A stretch of 64,000 nucleotides of DNA from Gigaspora rosea. Lineage: Eukaryota > Glomeromycota > Glomeromycetes > Diversisporales > Gigasporaceae. A program made the translations under genes and the position numbers. The notes beneath the pieces were generated by a model, which had not been told where the DNA came from, searched no databases, and saw nothing but the letters and a program-made list of their open reading frames with translations. The stretch is taken from contig QKWP01002107.1 of NCBI GenBank assembly GCA_003550325.1, positions 3,588 to 67,587 on the forward strand, read 5' to 3'. Numbering within the stretch: position 1 is the stretch's first letter; each line of letters starts with the position of its first letter. Positions 1 through 11,678 of this stretch are shown here, one piece after another.

Positions 1-1253
1 TTTTTAAACTCTAGCTAAACTCATATGGCTTACTATGTAAAGTAATAATTTGTAAAAATTTTCAAAAAAAGCTTATAATATAAGTAATAATTTTTATAAT
101 ATAACTAATAATAATATTTTTTTTATAACAAGCCTATACAATTTTTTATTTATTAAAACTTTTAATTTGCCAAATATATTAATAAATTATAATTATAACT
201 GACTTTACAAATGTACGAAATCTAGTACATTAGAAATCACAAAAAATACAATATATAAAAAAAATTTTTTTATAAAAATTTTATTATTAATTTAAAAAAC
301 AATACTGCTAAACTATTTTTGAATACTTATTAGATTTTTGTATATAAAAAAAATTAAGCTATTAATTTTTTTAAATTTTTAATGCATTTTTTAAAATGTA
401 CTATATTTCGTACAAAAGGGTAAATCCAATCCATTAAATATTTAATTATTTATTACTATTTATTTTTATTAAATGATGGAGTTTTAATTATTGTAAATAA
501 AATCGGGTATCGCAAAAGAAAGAAAAGGCTGTAAATCTTAATAAATCTTGCGGGTTTTTTCTCATTTGTGAAGCCCATTACTTATTTAGCCTATAACGAA
601 AATACTGAAAAAAGAAAATGTTTTATTTAAAGAGAATTTCCGGTCCAGTTTGTCCAGTGTTAAGTGATTTAATAAAAAAACATGAAGATCACTTACTTTT
701 TTTCTCAATAGAGCTTTGAGCCGGTTTTATTTTTCATATGTTAACCCTGATTTATAATAAAACCGGCTTAAAACTCTATTGTGAAGTTCAATACATTGTG
801 AAATCTGATCACGTGACCGAAACGGCGTATTCTAATTGGCTGAAATTAAAAACATATGTGTTCACTTTTTTTTAATTTATTAATAAAATTTATAAAAATT
901 GTCATCTTTAAAAGGCTACTGCTCTATCAGTTTGGCTTTAAATTAAAATCTAAACCACAAGTTTTATTCTTTAGAACAAGAAGAACAAATCTTGTAGATT
1001 AGTTTTTTATTTTATAAATTTTTAAAAAAGGAGTAGCATTTCTTGTAAAGCTATTTTTTATGGAGATTTAAAGCTTCCGGCACCATAGCAAAAACCATGG
1101 TGTAAATAGCAGTACCCTATATTTAATAATATTTGAAATTTTGAAAAAATAAAAATGCTAAAATATTAATTTTTTTTGTACTGTTTACTTATTTTTGTTT
1201 TAATTTAATATATTATAAATTTTTTGTTTATTAAAATTAGGGAGCTACTATTT
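1..1253. other. AT-rich intergenic DNA with one small palindromic MITE
   Basis: No gene is supported here; all frames are closed by frequent stops. The only structured item is an inverted repeat at 706-781, where arms beginning CAATAGAGCTTTGAGCCGG face CCGGCTTAAAACTCTATTG around a short AT-rich loop, as in a very short MITE. Around 1080-1130 there is a stray copy of the CCATGGTG...AATAGCA end that belongs to the CCATGG-ended element starting at 1254. Confidence 0.5.
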
Positions 1254-2052
1254 CCACTATCTATTTCCACCATGGTTATACAAGATTTACTATTTTTAGA
1301 ATACAAAATAATATATGCACTTATATTACACAAAGGCCCTAGTGCATTGTTTTTGCAAAAATAATTTTTGGTTACACGCTACTAATGTTGTGTAATGTTA
1401 CACGAATCTTATTTTGGATGGGTCAGCCGGCATTAAGCTTAATGCTGGTGGGCACTATTATGAGAACCCCCGGCGAGTTAGACATAATTCTGGCCCACCC
1501 TAACCCTAAATCTAGGTTCAAAGTAACATCCAATCACAGTACATATACTGGTTACACAACATATGCATGTACATTACACAAAGGCCCAGTGCATTGTTCT
1601 CGCAAAAATAATTTTTGGTTACACACTGCTAATGTTGTGTAATGTTACATAAGTCTTGTTTGGTAACCTAAATCAAGTTGGGCCAATTAAAAATGATTAA
1701 AATTATAATATACAATATTTTATTAAAATCTAAAAATAGGGAACGTTTAAAGCGTTGTGCATCATATGTTTTTGACTATTTAGTTAAAGTTAGGGTAAGT
1801 GTTAGTTCGGGGCATGTTTTATATGTAAAATCACCTTCCCGAAATTTTTTATTAGTGCATCAATATAGGTTTAAGCATTAGTTTTCTTGTATTCTTTGTT
1901 TTCTTGCTTTTTTTCTTCTTTTTTTCTTCGTCGAGCTGATTTGTGTCGATTAAAACAAACAATTTGATTGGTCTTATATCACGTGATTGCACAACGCTTT
2001 AAACGACCCCTAAAAATAGTAACTTTTGTGTAATCATGGTGGAAATAGCAAA
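1254..2052. mobile_element. CCATGG-ended palindromic TIR element, carrying a nested MITE
   Basis: The left arm begins CTATTTCCACCATGG and reaches a stretch reading ACTATTTTTAGA. The right arm, read on the minus strand, begins CTATTTCCACCATGATTACAC and reaches the same ACTATTTTTAGA. The right arm is interrupted at 1739-2010 by a MITE with its own target duplication. A second, complete copy of the family lies at 38818-39387. The middle contains a segment with the palindrome GCATTAAGCTTAATGC and a direct partial duplication at 1550-1665. No transposase is encoded; the 85-aa frame at 1385-1642 spans this repeat and is not a credible gene. Confidence 0.6.
1739..2010. mobile_element. MITE of the GTTTAAAGC family, 8-bp TSD TAAAAATA
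   Basis: A 272-bp element with ends GGGAACGTTTAAAGCGTTGTG and, inverted, GGGGTCGTTTAAAGCGTTGTG. It is flanked by exact 8-bp duplications TAAAAATA at 1731-1738 and 2011-2018. It is inserted in the right arm of the CCATGG-ended element. A relative with the same TIR core and another 8-bp duplication is at 40455-40718. It is non-autonomous; the superfamily is not assigned (8-bp TSD with GG termini would fit Merlin-like or divergent hAT). Confidence 0.75.
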
Positions 2053-3565
2053 TAGTGTTTGTAGTCGACCCTTTTTTATCGACTTGACTAAGTCAATTTT
2101 TTAAAAATGACTTAGCTGGCTAAGTCGAAGTCGATCAACCTAATTGGTTAATAACAATCACGTGATACGATTGGCCAATTACTCATTAACCTTAAATCGA
2201 CAGTACTGTATGTAGTTCTGACCCAGGTTAAAAATTGTTACAAACCAGGTCAAACAGATCAGGATTAGGGATGGTCTTGCCATTGTAATTTAACGCTACT
2301 AGCTACCCTCTACGGCATCATATAATCATTATTAACTAATATGATCAACCAATATACCGCTAGTATACCGCTATACATTATATAATATTTACGTACTACT
2401 TATATATCAAAAATTTTATTATACTATGTAGAACGATTTTAAATTAATAGCCCCTCTAACCCTAATCATAAAGACTAAAATTAAAATTATTCTAACACTA
2501 ACCCTATCCCTATGACTCTAACTCTAAAACCAACCCAGGTTCTAACATTACTTTGGGCTATACCAATACGAAATCGCAACAGGTCATACAACTTCATACA
2601 CTTAACAACTTCCAAGAAAGCCCAGAGACGCCCTAAAAGCCTAAAAACAAAAAAAAGTGATAGCAATGCGTCCAAGAAAGAAAAAGCAAGAACGACGAAT
2701 CTACAAAACAATATTCCAAAACGAATGCCCAACAGATTNTCTAACATTACTTTGGGCTATACCAATACGAAATCGCAACAGGTCATACAACTTCATACAC
2801 TTAACAACTTCCAAGAAAGCCCAGAGACGCCCTAAAAGCCTAGAAACAAAAAAAAGTGATAGCAATGCGTCCAAGAAAGAAAAAGCAAGAACGACGAATC
2901 TACAAAACAATATTCCAAAACGAACGCCCAACAGATTTCAAGAAAAAACACTAGAAAAAAAGAACAAGTGTTAATAACGCATTCATGAGTTAAAAAAACT
3001 AGACAAAGAACAAATAAAGCATATGCTCGACAAATACCTTAACTTTAAATTAATAAGCCCTAACTAAGCCAATCTTGACAATATTGTCGTGTAGTGATAT
3101 GTCAAGCAACAAAACTAAGGTACCAAAGACGACTTTGTCAACCAAAACCAATATTACCAAAATACAAAAAGTGTAGCCTAAACAGTGCCTAAACGACGTA
3201 CCTAATAACGACATACAATTCACCATGGTACCAAAGACGAAGTAAAAGCGACAATGCACAATTCACCTAGGCACCAACGACGAAGCTAAAACGATAGTAA
3301 TGACGATACTAACGAGACAACTGTCATAAAAAAATAACTGATTTATCAGTTGATAATCACCCATGATCTGATATGTTACACTATATAAAAATAGGATATA
3401 TTATGTGAATATAAAATTCTTAATTATAAATCATAAAATTTTATTGGTTATGATTTTTTAATATAAATTTATATTAAGTCGGCTAAGCCGATTTTTTGAA
3501 AAATCGGCTGACCTAGTCAGCTAAGTCGATAAAATCGACTAACACAAAATCGACTACAAACACTA
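2053..3565. mobile_element. Non-autonomous hAT-like element, 1.5 kb, TSD ATAGCAAA
   Basis: Perfect 16-bp terminal inverted repeats TAGTGTTTGTAGTCGA are flanked by exact 8-bp duplications ATAGCAAA at 2045-2052 and 3566-3573. An 8-bp TSD with termini matching YARNG (here TAGTG) is the hAT superfamily signature. Just inside, both ends carry further palindromic copies of a TCGACTTAGTC-type motif. The interior has a near-perfect 199-bp direct duplication (starting 2542 and 2741) joined at an ambiguous base (2739), so the copy number may be an assembly artefact. The small overlapping frames on both strands arise from this duplication; no transposase is seen. Confidence 0.8.
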
Positions 3566-3573
3566 ATAGCAAA

Positions 3574-4872
3574 ATACCATGGTGGAAATAGGCATTCCCT
3601 AAAATTAATAAATTGTTTTTAAAATTTTAAAAACTAGTTATTGAATTATACTAAAAATTAAGAAAAAAATATAGAAAATTATAAATAGCGACCCCATATG
3701 ATCGGCCAATCAGATTTAAGATTGGCGATCATATACCGGTAGCCTGTTTCCGGGGTACCCGATTCGATCTAGATACCCGATTCGATCTAGATCAGATCTA
3801 CAGGTAAATAGATTTTTTTTTATTTTTTTCATTTTTCTTTCGCGATCTAAATACTGTATTTCTTTTTTGGCTGTTGTCTTTAGATAAGTATATTTTTTTC
3901 TTCTTTTTTTGCTTGTTGCCGTTACTAACTTCTCTCTTCTTTAGGTCTTTTCGTTTGAAATCGGCTTCGACTTGGCTTTGAGGACGGAAAAGTGTTAGCC
4001 TGGTCTTTAGGTCTTTCGTTTAGAATCGTTTCTGAGGACGGAAAAGCATTATCAGTGACTTCGCCAGAGCTGAGCTGCGAAATGGGTGGGTTGGAGCTGG
4101 TCTTCAGATAAGTACCAGCTTTTTTTTTTTTTCTTCTTTGTTTTTTTGCCTTTTCGCTACCGCTAATTTCTCTCGTTTCTTCGTCTCGTGGATGCTATCT
4201 TTTGTATTCTTGTGGCTGGCATTCTTTTTCTTTATTGTTGCAAGTTGAAACACGAAATGGGGCTGGGCCAGTTTTTAGATAAGTGCTAGTAGGGTTTTTT
4301 TTTTATTTACTACTGTAATTTTTTTTTTTAACTCTTTCTTTTTTTTTAGTCGCTTCTTTTCTTGGAGTCGTCCTTTTTGGAGCTGTCATTCTTGGTGCGG
4401 TTCTTAAAATGGGGGTCGAGATCTTTGTCGGTTTACCTTCGTTGGTTTACTGTAAATGTGTTTTTTTTTTTACTAGTTTTTTTTTGTTACGGATACTAAC
4501 TTATCTCTTTTTTTATTTTTTCTTGGAGTCGTCGTTCTGGAGTCGTTGTTTTGGAGTCATCGTTCTGGAGTCGTCATTCTGGGAGACTTCGTTCTTGGAA
4601 TCGTCATTCTGGAGTCGTCGTTCTGGGAGATGGAATCGTCTTAGTACTGGGTTTTTTGGTTATATGTACTAACTCCTCTCTTTTTTAGGTGCTTTGTTTC
4701 TTGGAGTCGTCGTTCTTGGAGCTGTCGTTCTTGGAGCCGTCATTTTTGGAGTCTCGTTCTTGATCTGAAAAATGGGTGCTTCTGGCGTCTTCGTTAGTTT
4801 CTGTGGAAAATTGGTCGAGTCGGGGGCTCTGTTATGGGTGCGTGGGGCTGGGCGAAATATTTTTTTAGATTA

Positions 4873-4909
<37 letters not shown>

Positions 4910-5031
4910 TTTTTTTTTATGTATCGTTAAAAAAAATAAAAAAAGTTCGGGTTGTACCCGGTAGTGATAGAGATAGATTTGCTCTTTCTTTTTTCTTTTT
5001 TTTTTTTTAATAACTTGTAATTTTGTTAGAT
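3574..5031. repeat. T-rich region with short tandem GGAGTCGTC repeats
   Basis: No gene is supported. The segment starts with GCGACCCC followed by an ATCGGCCAATCA motif near 3688. Inverted relatives of these motifs occur at 5110-5160, so 3688-5160 may be one element. Inside, 3960-4120 has GTCTTTAGGTCTTTCG-type duplications. 4520-4760 consists of degenerate 15-18-bp units built on TTCTTGGAGTCGTCG. Long T tracts (for example 4877-4907) separate them. The 87-aa frame at 4409-4672 is a translation of these units. Confidence 0.5.
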
Positions 5032-5174
5032 GATCGATCGATCAAAATCGGTCCGTGATATCACGTGTACGCCGATTTGCTCGTCGCAAATCGGTAGTCA
5101 CGTGCTCACGTGATCGATTTTGATTGGTCGATCACGGGGTCGCCATGGCGACGGGTCGCCATAAACTAACGCCC
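5032..5174 (+). mobile_element. 145-bp palindromic MITE, copy 1
   Basis: This copy runs from GATCGATCG to CATAAACTAACGCCC and is about 90% identical to 5688-5834 in the same orientation. Internally, GATCGATC...AAAATCGGTCC faces GATCGATTTTGATTGG, with a central GCCGATTTGC/GCAAATCGG hairpin and several CACGTG cores. The two copies share the same ends, so they look like separate insertions of one family. Confidence 0.65.
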
Positions 5175-5346
5175 TTTTTATTTTAACGTTTTGTAAATAT
5201 ATCATTATATCAATCAATCATTACCTATAAATATAAAATTTTCATTGATAACAGATAAAATTCCTTTTTTTCTTCTTTCGTTTTCATTTCTTAAATTTCT
5301 TATAAAATTTGTTATTATTATTAAAAAAAAAAAAATGTCACTCGAA

Positions 5347-5460
5347 TAGGGTTGGGGGCATGGGGTTAGAGGGCATGCCTCAGAGGGCATACCCCTGGGG
5401 CATGCCTCTGTCATGTTATCTTGTCATGTGATATAAAGGTATATGATTGGGCAATTAAGC
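5347..5460 (+). repeat. Solitary end of a GGCATGCC-type hAT-like element
   Basis: TAGGGTTGGGGGCATGG is nearly identical to the left end of the complete element at 10180-10967 (TAGGGTTGGGGGCACGG). It is followed by several GGCATGCC palindromes and the same GTCATGTGATAT transition. No matching right end was found nearby, so this is a truncated copy or a solo terminus. Confidence 0.55.
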
Positions 5461-5687
5461 ATGCAAAAATTATAGTAAAAAATTATAACACAACTATAGT
5501 CTAAACTTAATTATATTTATTCAGTTTTTTAAGCAAAATTTGATAGAATTTTTATTTTTTTTTATCAAAAATATATTTGTATTTTATAAAATAAAACATT
5601 TTGGCAAATTTATAAATTAGAGTATTTTGACTATGAAGTTTACTATTTACTATTTATTTTAGATNGTTTCGTTATGTAATATTTTTT

Positions 5688-5834
5688 GATCGATCGATCA
5701 ATCAAAATCGGTCCCATGAATCACGTGCACGCCGATTTGCTCTTCGCAAATTGGTCGTCACGTGACCCACGTGATCGATTTTGATTGGTCGATTACGGGT
5801 CGCCATGGCGACGGGTCGTCATAAACTAACGCCC
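5688..5834 (+). mobile_element. 145-bp palindromic MITE, copy 2
   Basis: Direct second copy of the element at 5032-5174, with the same GATCGATCG start and TAAACTAACGCCC end. One ambiguous base lies just outside, at 5665. The copy-specific changes (for example GGTCGTC versus GGTAGTC) show that it is not a sequencing duplicate. Confidence 0.65.
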
Positions 5835-6035
5835 AAAAAAATATAATATATATTTAAAAATTTCTTTATTAAAAGTTTAATTTAAAAATATCATATAAAG
5901 TTATAAAATTGTATTTATGTTTCTAAATCAAAATTGTTATCTTAAATATTTAAATATATCTATCTGGTTTTTTCAAGACATACTACTTTCTTAATTATTA
6001 TTCACAAAAAATTAGCTAGTTCTTTCTCTCTCTTT

Positions 6036-6370
6036 AATCCAAAATTATTAGATTTAAGAATCAAAAAAGTTAGTATAGTGTTCTTGCAAAGTGCCTCTAC
6101 TAACACTTTTCCTCTTTTAATCCAAGTTGATTATTTTCAAGGTTCAAAAAAGTTAGAACAATGTACCTCTGCCAATGCTTTTTCACCTTTTGATCCAAGT
6201 TTATTATTTTCAAGATTCAAAGAAGTTAGAATGAAAGGTTTGCAAAATGCATCTACTAATTTTTTTTTATTCTCTGATCCAGGTTTATTTCCTTCAAGAA
6301 ATTAAAGTGGCATTCTTGTGAAGTGCTTTTATCAATTTACTTTATTTTTTGAAATCAAGATTTTTGTTGC
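6036..6370 (+). repeat. Imperfect tandem repeat, four units of about 72-86 bp
   Basis: Units start near 6040, 6119, 6191 and 6277 with variants of GATCCAAGTTTATTATTTTCA, followed by AGTTAGAA and a TTGCAAAGTGCCTCTACTAA-like segment. The 75-aa frame at 6078-6305 runs through three of the units and has no recognisable domain, so the repeat is annotated rather than a gene. Confidence 0.5.
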
Positions 6371-6587
6371 TAAGATTCCAATTTGAAGCACTTTTTGATC
6401 TTTTACACTATGCAATTGATTCTTATGAATTTTTTGTAAAATTCTAATGTTTTGAAATATTTACTATTATTAAAATATTCATATACTTTCCTTTTCATAT
6501 TCTCAAGCTAAATCGAAAACTTGTTTAAAATAAGTAAATTTAATACTTTGAGATTTGATTTTTTTTGAATATTTAGCAGCTTCCTTA

Positions 6588-6749
6588 GGGTAGTGACAAA
6601 TATTACATAATATTTTTTTACTATACCCTCTACCCCCTCCCCCCCATGTAAGATAAATTTGATTGGCTGTTATAAATTTATATATCTAATGTAAGACAAT
6701 CAGTGACCCCTCCCCCCCTCAGGATATTACGTAATATTTGTCACTACCC
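6588..6749. mobile_element. PIF/Harbinger-type MITE, TSD TTA
   Basis: A 162-bp element with inverted ends GGGTAGTGACAAATATTAC and GTAATATTTGTCACTACCC, flanked on both sides by TTA (6585-6587 and 6750-6752). A 3-bp TTA duplication and G-rich termini are the usual PIF/Harbinger pattern. The interior has C-rich stretches and no coding capacity. Confidence 0.7.
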
Positions 6750-6752
6750 TTA

Positions 6753-7379
6753 TCCTAATATTGCAAATAAAGATTAATAAATTGCAATTCTTTCTTTTCT
6801 TGAAAAATAGAAATAATAATCATCTTATTTGTAAAGTACTGGAATGGTTACTTACTTGAAATTTTCCAAAGAATTACTTCAAATCTGTAGATATCAAATT
6901 CTATTGTATATTAAATTGATATTTTGGTTATTAAGATATTGTAGTTTGATTATGCTGGCATTCTATAAATAATTAGATTTGCATTAATATTTCATTTGTT
7001 TATTTTAATAGTTCAAAATTTGTCATTCAAAATTATTTAAAATATTCTTTGAGTGTTATAGATAGAATTTCTTAGAATATAAATAAATTAAATTTATAAA
7101 TATAGATTATTATAAAATTTAATAAATCTATGAAGTCCTATGAATAATATTATTATGTAGGAATAAAAAACCAAGTGCTATTTCTTTAGAAATACACAAT
7201 TTATTATCTATTGTAATGTTTTAAAATTTGCTTTCAAGTATTTTCACAAATTTTCTTTATTTTTTTATTATTTATTTATTTTTTTTAAAATAGCAAGGTC
7301 CTTTTTTGTACTCTTTTATTACAAATATAATAATTATTACAACTATTTGTTTAATTGGATTATATTTCTTTTAGACAAA
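6753..7379. other. AT-rich spacer without recognisable features
   Basis: No open frame of interest, no TIR pair and no tandem array were seen in this stretch. Confidence 0.4.
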
Positions 7380-9704
7380 TTTGAAATTAAAGCTACTTTA
7401 CTCCTAATCTAGGCTTGCCAAGGATCTCATCTAACTTCTGAAATCTTATGTAGAGATGTTAGATTTGTTTTGACAAATTCAATTGCCCACTCTTGGTAAT
7501 AAATTCTTCATTATCACTTTTGTTTGTTATACTTGCTTCTTCGAACATTAGGCATATTTGGTAGCTTGCTTCTAATAGTTTCACCTGGTGGCTTAGTAAC
7601 TATATCTCTTTGTACAATCTCTTTAATCTTCTGTAATGTAGTTAGATATTGTTTCTTATTTCTCGTTTAAATAGTATCAAATCTTTTACTATAATATCTA
7701 ATTTCAATTTACTATTCTCTTCCAAATATTTTTCTTCAGACTCCTTTATAAAATCTTGCTTTTCTTCTTTTGTGTATTGTTTCATCTTTTTTTTTTTCTC
7801 TTTTATCTCTTCCAATGAAGTATTAATTACTTTTTTAATATTTGACATGTTTTCTTTGCACTTAATTCAATGCTTCTCATCTTTTATTTTTTTTTCTTAT
7901 ACCTGGGACACACTAGATTGGGATACTTTTCTAGATTTTTTTTATATAGATTTAATAAATGCAGTAATTTGTTAGTTATTAGTTTTACTTTGAATGCTTT
8001 CAATCTAGACTTTTTTGTACTTGTGTGCCTCGTTAGAGGTTTATTCTTATAGTTTATTAGCTGGTATGTCCAAGTCTAGTTAATCTTATATCCCTTTCCT
8101 ATCATCTCTGTATTTTTGTTCTGACTTAACCATTCTGCCTAATTTCTTGCTGCATGTAATTTTCTTATTAATTTGTTTGTTGTATAAGTTGTTATTTCAT
8201 GAGACATCTGTAATAAGTGGATATTCTCTAGTAGTCTCTATGTATTTATTTCTATAGTTTATTTTTCTGTATTATCTGTGGTTAGTATATTTTTTTCATT
8301 TTTATTTCAACTTCTATATTCTTTCTTGTTGTTATCACTCTGTAGCTTCAAATTATTGCTGCTATATTGTGTTTATAAATCTCTTTTTCCTGGATACTTC
8401 AACTTATTATAGAATCCTAAGTTTCTTTCACTGTTCCATATTAGTTTTAACTTTTAATTATGTGTTTTTTTTTTATACACAAGTATACTGTGATCAAAGC
8501 TAACAATTCTGCCTTTATAAGAGATGGCCATGCCCTTGCTACTATTTCTATTCTATAAGGTGTGTCTTATATGCCAACTTGCTTGTTTGGATACTACTAT
8601 TAAGATTATTCTTGTTACTTTTAGTATTGACAAATTTGGTATGTCATCCATATTCTCTCTGTTATTTTAGGAATCATTTCTGCTATTTCATAGTTTCTTT
8701 TCTCTTTTTGTATCAGGATTTCTTTGTATGATATTTTTTTTCCCTCCTTCAGGGACTCTACTACCTTGTGTTCTTAGGATTTGATCTATTTTTGCATGAA
8801 TCTTTTGGTGATATTTGTTGACTTGATACTCTAAAGTTACAATTTGTTTTCTCCAAACCATTTAATTGACAATGTCAATCTGTTAACTCTCTTTTTTCTA
8901 ATGTGCTATTTGTACCATATACTCTGTATAGGTTTTCACTTTACCCCATAGATCATAATGTACATACACCCATTTTGTTTTTTCTGGTCACCATTTTCTT
9001 CTCGTGAATAGGTTCAGTTCTCTTAGCTGTGTGTAGAGTTTGCCTTTCATAATATTTCTCTATTTAGTGTTTGAAACCACTCTGGGATCCTTCCATTAAT
9101 TATCTTGCCTATATTATACTATAAACCTATCCAAGTTGTCTCTTTGTTACATTCTGTGTCGAGTAACTGCCCTATGTACTTAATGCCATGATTATTGAGA
9201 TTTCTGGTGCTCTGCCTCATACTGTATCATTCAAATCAATATCACATTTATTGATGAACCTTCTTCTTTAATAGGTATAGGCCACTGTTGTACAGAATTT
9301 GCTATTTGTAGGCCAAATTGATGTAAGGTCATTATTTGTTTTGCTGTATTGGTTTGCATTTCAATTGTCAGAAACATGGGGTTTTCTTCTAATATTGATT
9401 TGGGTGTTATGGCTAAGTTCTGAAGTTGCTGCAATCTTATTTTGAGTGGTAATTTATGGAACTTTGGGGATTGTAGCACTTTCATTATTATTGTGATATG
9501 ATTCGTACTCTGCAGTTGATCTATTTTTTGAAGTGCGTATATGTCGTTATTCATTATTACTAAATTAGGTACACCTTTGGCCAAACCCGCTTTTTGTTTT
9601 ACTAGTTTTATACATTGTCTCATTAGTGTCTCGATGGTTGTTGTTGATAAGCACACATTCTGTAATCTATATCTTGACATAGGAACCGCATAAAAATTCT
9701 GCAT
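7380..9704 (-). pseudogene. Decayed LINE (reverse transcriptase/RNase H) on the minus strand
   Basis: The region reads on the minus strand as a heavily mutated non-LTR retrotransposon polyprotein. The longest surviving frame (9231-9704, 157 aa) has no stop. Beyond it, pieces in shifting frames still read as protein. Around 8487-8557 there is a stretch with ARAWPSLIKAELLAL, which resembles the RNase H segment holding the catalytic Glu in fungal LINEs. At 7870-7990 there is a NLEKYPNLVCPR-like C-terminal segment, followed by the Lys/Glu-rich frame 7642-7848. Many stops and frameshifts make it non-functional. Family assignment rests on these short patterns only; a profile search is needed for the reverse transcriptase part. 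Confidence 0.6.
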
Positions 9705-9722
9705 ACATGTGATTTTGAACCA

Positions 9723-9900
9723 ATTATGGCACAGGATCAGGTGTAACGTGAAAACGAAACAAAAACAGCTGGCTTTTTCAAAAATCGTCTATAACGCAAA
9801 ATTTGGCTTACACAACCACCTTCTGCGTCTTAACAAAAAAATTTTTTGCAAAATTTTGCTATATATAAGGCTCTTGCTAACGTCGTCCGAACGCTCACCC
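9723..9900 (+). repeat. Dispersed repeat, copy 1 (TCAAAAATCG...AACAAAAAAATTTTTTGC)
   Basis: A stretch with TTTTTCAAAAATCGTC, AAATTTGGCTTACACAACCAC and CTTAACAAAAAAATTTTTTG is echoed at about 40160-40340 and 52430-52560 with the same order of motifs. The 66-aa frame 9709-9909 runs through it. Element boundaries are not clear. Confidence 0.4.
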
Positions 9901-10179
9901 TTACCCTAATATCAAAAGTTAACTTTTTAATCAAAAAATGCAATGACGCACCGCGATTTTTTTTCAGCCAATAGAATTTTAGTGCATATCATCACGTGCG
10001 TGCTGAAATTTTATACTAACCTCGTCATTAACACAGTATTTATTATACACTAGCTGCTTGTCTGTAATTAATACATTCTTAAGTTTCATCAGGTCTCTTC
10101 GACAATTCTTTTACTTATTTCCTTTGTCCTTCCCGATTTTGAGTAAAAACATCACAGAAATTTAAACACTTCTGTTTTC

Positions 10180-10967
10180 TAGGGTTGGGGGCACGGTAAA
10201 AATTTTGGGCATGCCCTTAGGGGGCATGCCTCGGGCTGAGGCATGCCCTCTCTTATTGTGCCCTGGGCATGCCCTCTATATATAAATCATATGATATGTA
10301 GCATAACAAGCTTTAATTCTGATTGGTCAATTACTAAATTATTATTACATATTGTTCTAATATTATTTGATTTTAAATGAATAAATTCTAAAACTACTTT
10401 TATTCTACCTATAGTAAAAATAATTTAGTAAATAGAGAAATAAATTAAAAGATAGCAATGAAATACACTTTTTGTTTTATAGATTAAACATTTCATATAA
10501 TTATAGATTATTTAACAAAGTTTTAAAAGCTACAATATATTAGAATATTAGATATAGAGTATATATAGGATTTATATAATTATATTCTATGTTCTATACC
10601 TTTTATACTCTATATACATATTGATAGTTAACAATTTTTTAATTCATTTATGTTATTCATTATTTATTTTGTTATTAAATATGTATTGATTGATAAATAA
10701 ATTCAAGTTTTTTTAAAACCAGATACACAATGATAATAGTTATCAGAATAAATAAAATTTGGTTTGAATTTATTTCTATTAGCCAACCAGATTTTGTATC
10801 ACCAAATGATTCACAAAAATTGGCCAATCAATGCATACCAATTCACATGATTTAGATTTATAATCACATGATAGGGGCATGCCTTTTGGCTCAAAGGCAT
10901 GCCCCTAGGCATGCCCAGAGGGGCATGCCCCTAAGGCATGCCCTGGGACACCGTGCCCCCAACTCTA
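10180..10967. mobile_element. Non-autonomous hAT-like element with GGCATGCC palindromic ends, TSD CTGTTTTC
   Basis: A 788-bp element whose ends TAGGGTTGGGGGCACGGT and (inverted) TAGAGTTGGGGGCACGGT match YARNG. Exact 8-bp duplications CTGTTTTC lie at 10172-10179 and 10968-10975. Both subterminal regions (10195-10275 and 10875-10950) are packed with GGCATGCC palindromes able to form strong GC-rich hairpins, while the centre is plain AT-rich DNA. No transposase. The same left end is found alone at 5347. Confidence 0.8.
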
Positions 10968-10975
10968 CTGTTTTC

Positions 10976-11678
10976 CCAATATTTTTTATTGTTGTCCCCA
11001 TGAACTCGATCTCTGCTTCCTCTTAAAGTTCGGCCCTATGTTATTAAACGGTTTTGATTCTTTTACAGTATTAAAAAATAAAAAAATAAGTTAGTTATCG
11101 AGCATATGATTTACAACTTTAAATAGATTTCAATATTTGCATATACACTATGTAAGCTCAACGCGACAGGCTATACACTAGTTAATCTTCTCAAAATGAA
11201 AATAGTTCAGTAAAATATAAATCAAATAATACAGTAAAAATAAAATCAATCCTGATTTATTCAAATAGAAGACAATTCAAACTTTAAAGTTTATTAAGAT
11301 AGATTAACGACTGCATTATATAAACAATTATATTATGTAACAGTTTACATCCCCTATGAAATTTTTTTAAAGTAATTTCTAACAATAATTATCAAGATAT
11401 GCATCATAATATTTATGGAACATAAATACGTACTCATCAAAAACAAGAAAAAAACCCCCCAAAAAAACCCTCAACATGTCTTAAAGACGTTCGCCGATAT
11501 AAAATAAAGCAAAATGCTATAATGCCAAAACTAATTTTTTAAAAAAAATAATAGAAATGAAGAAGTGACGAAATAGAAATAAGAAAAATGTAACGATGGA
11601 TACAAAAATTACGACTACATTAATTATTGCACAATTTTTAAAACTGGAGATTGAATAAATTTCTGATACTGCATAATA
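10976..11678. other. 3' intergenic region downstream of the multicopper oxidase gene
   Basis: AT-rich, no gene recognised. It contains only short homopolymer tracts (for example a CCCCCC/AAAAAA cluster near 11455). Confidence 0.4.

Noticed and set aside
2487..2974. Overlapping plus- and minus-strand frames of 76-107 codons
   Set aside because: All lie in the 199-bp duplicated segment of the hAT-like element and pass through an ambiguous base; no domain.
10195..10950. GGCATGCC palindromes considered as CRISPR-like or recombination-site arrays
   Set aside because: No regular spacers, eukaryotic context, and they fall inside the ends of a transposon with clear target duplications.
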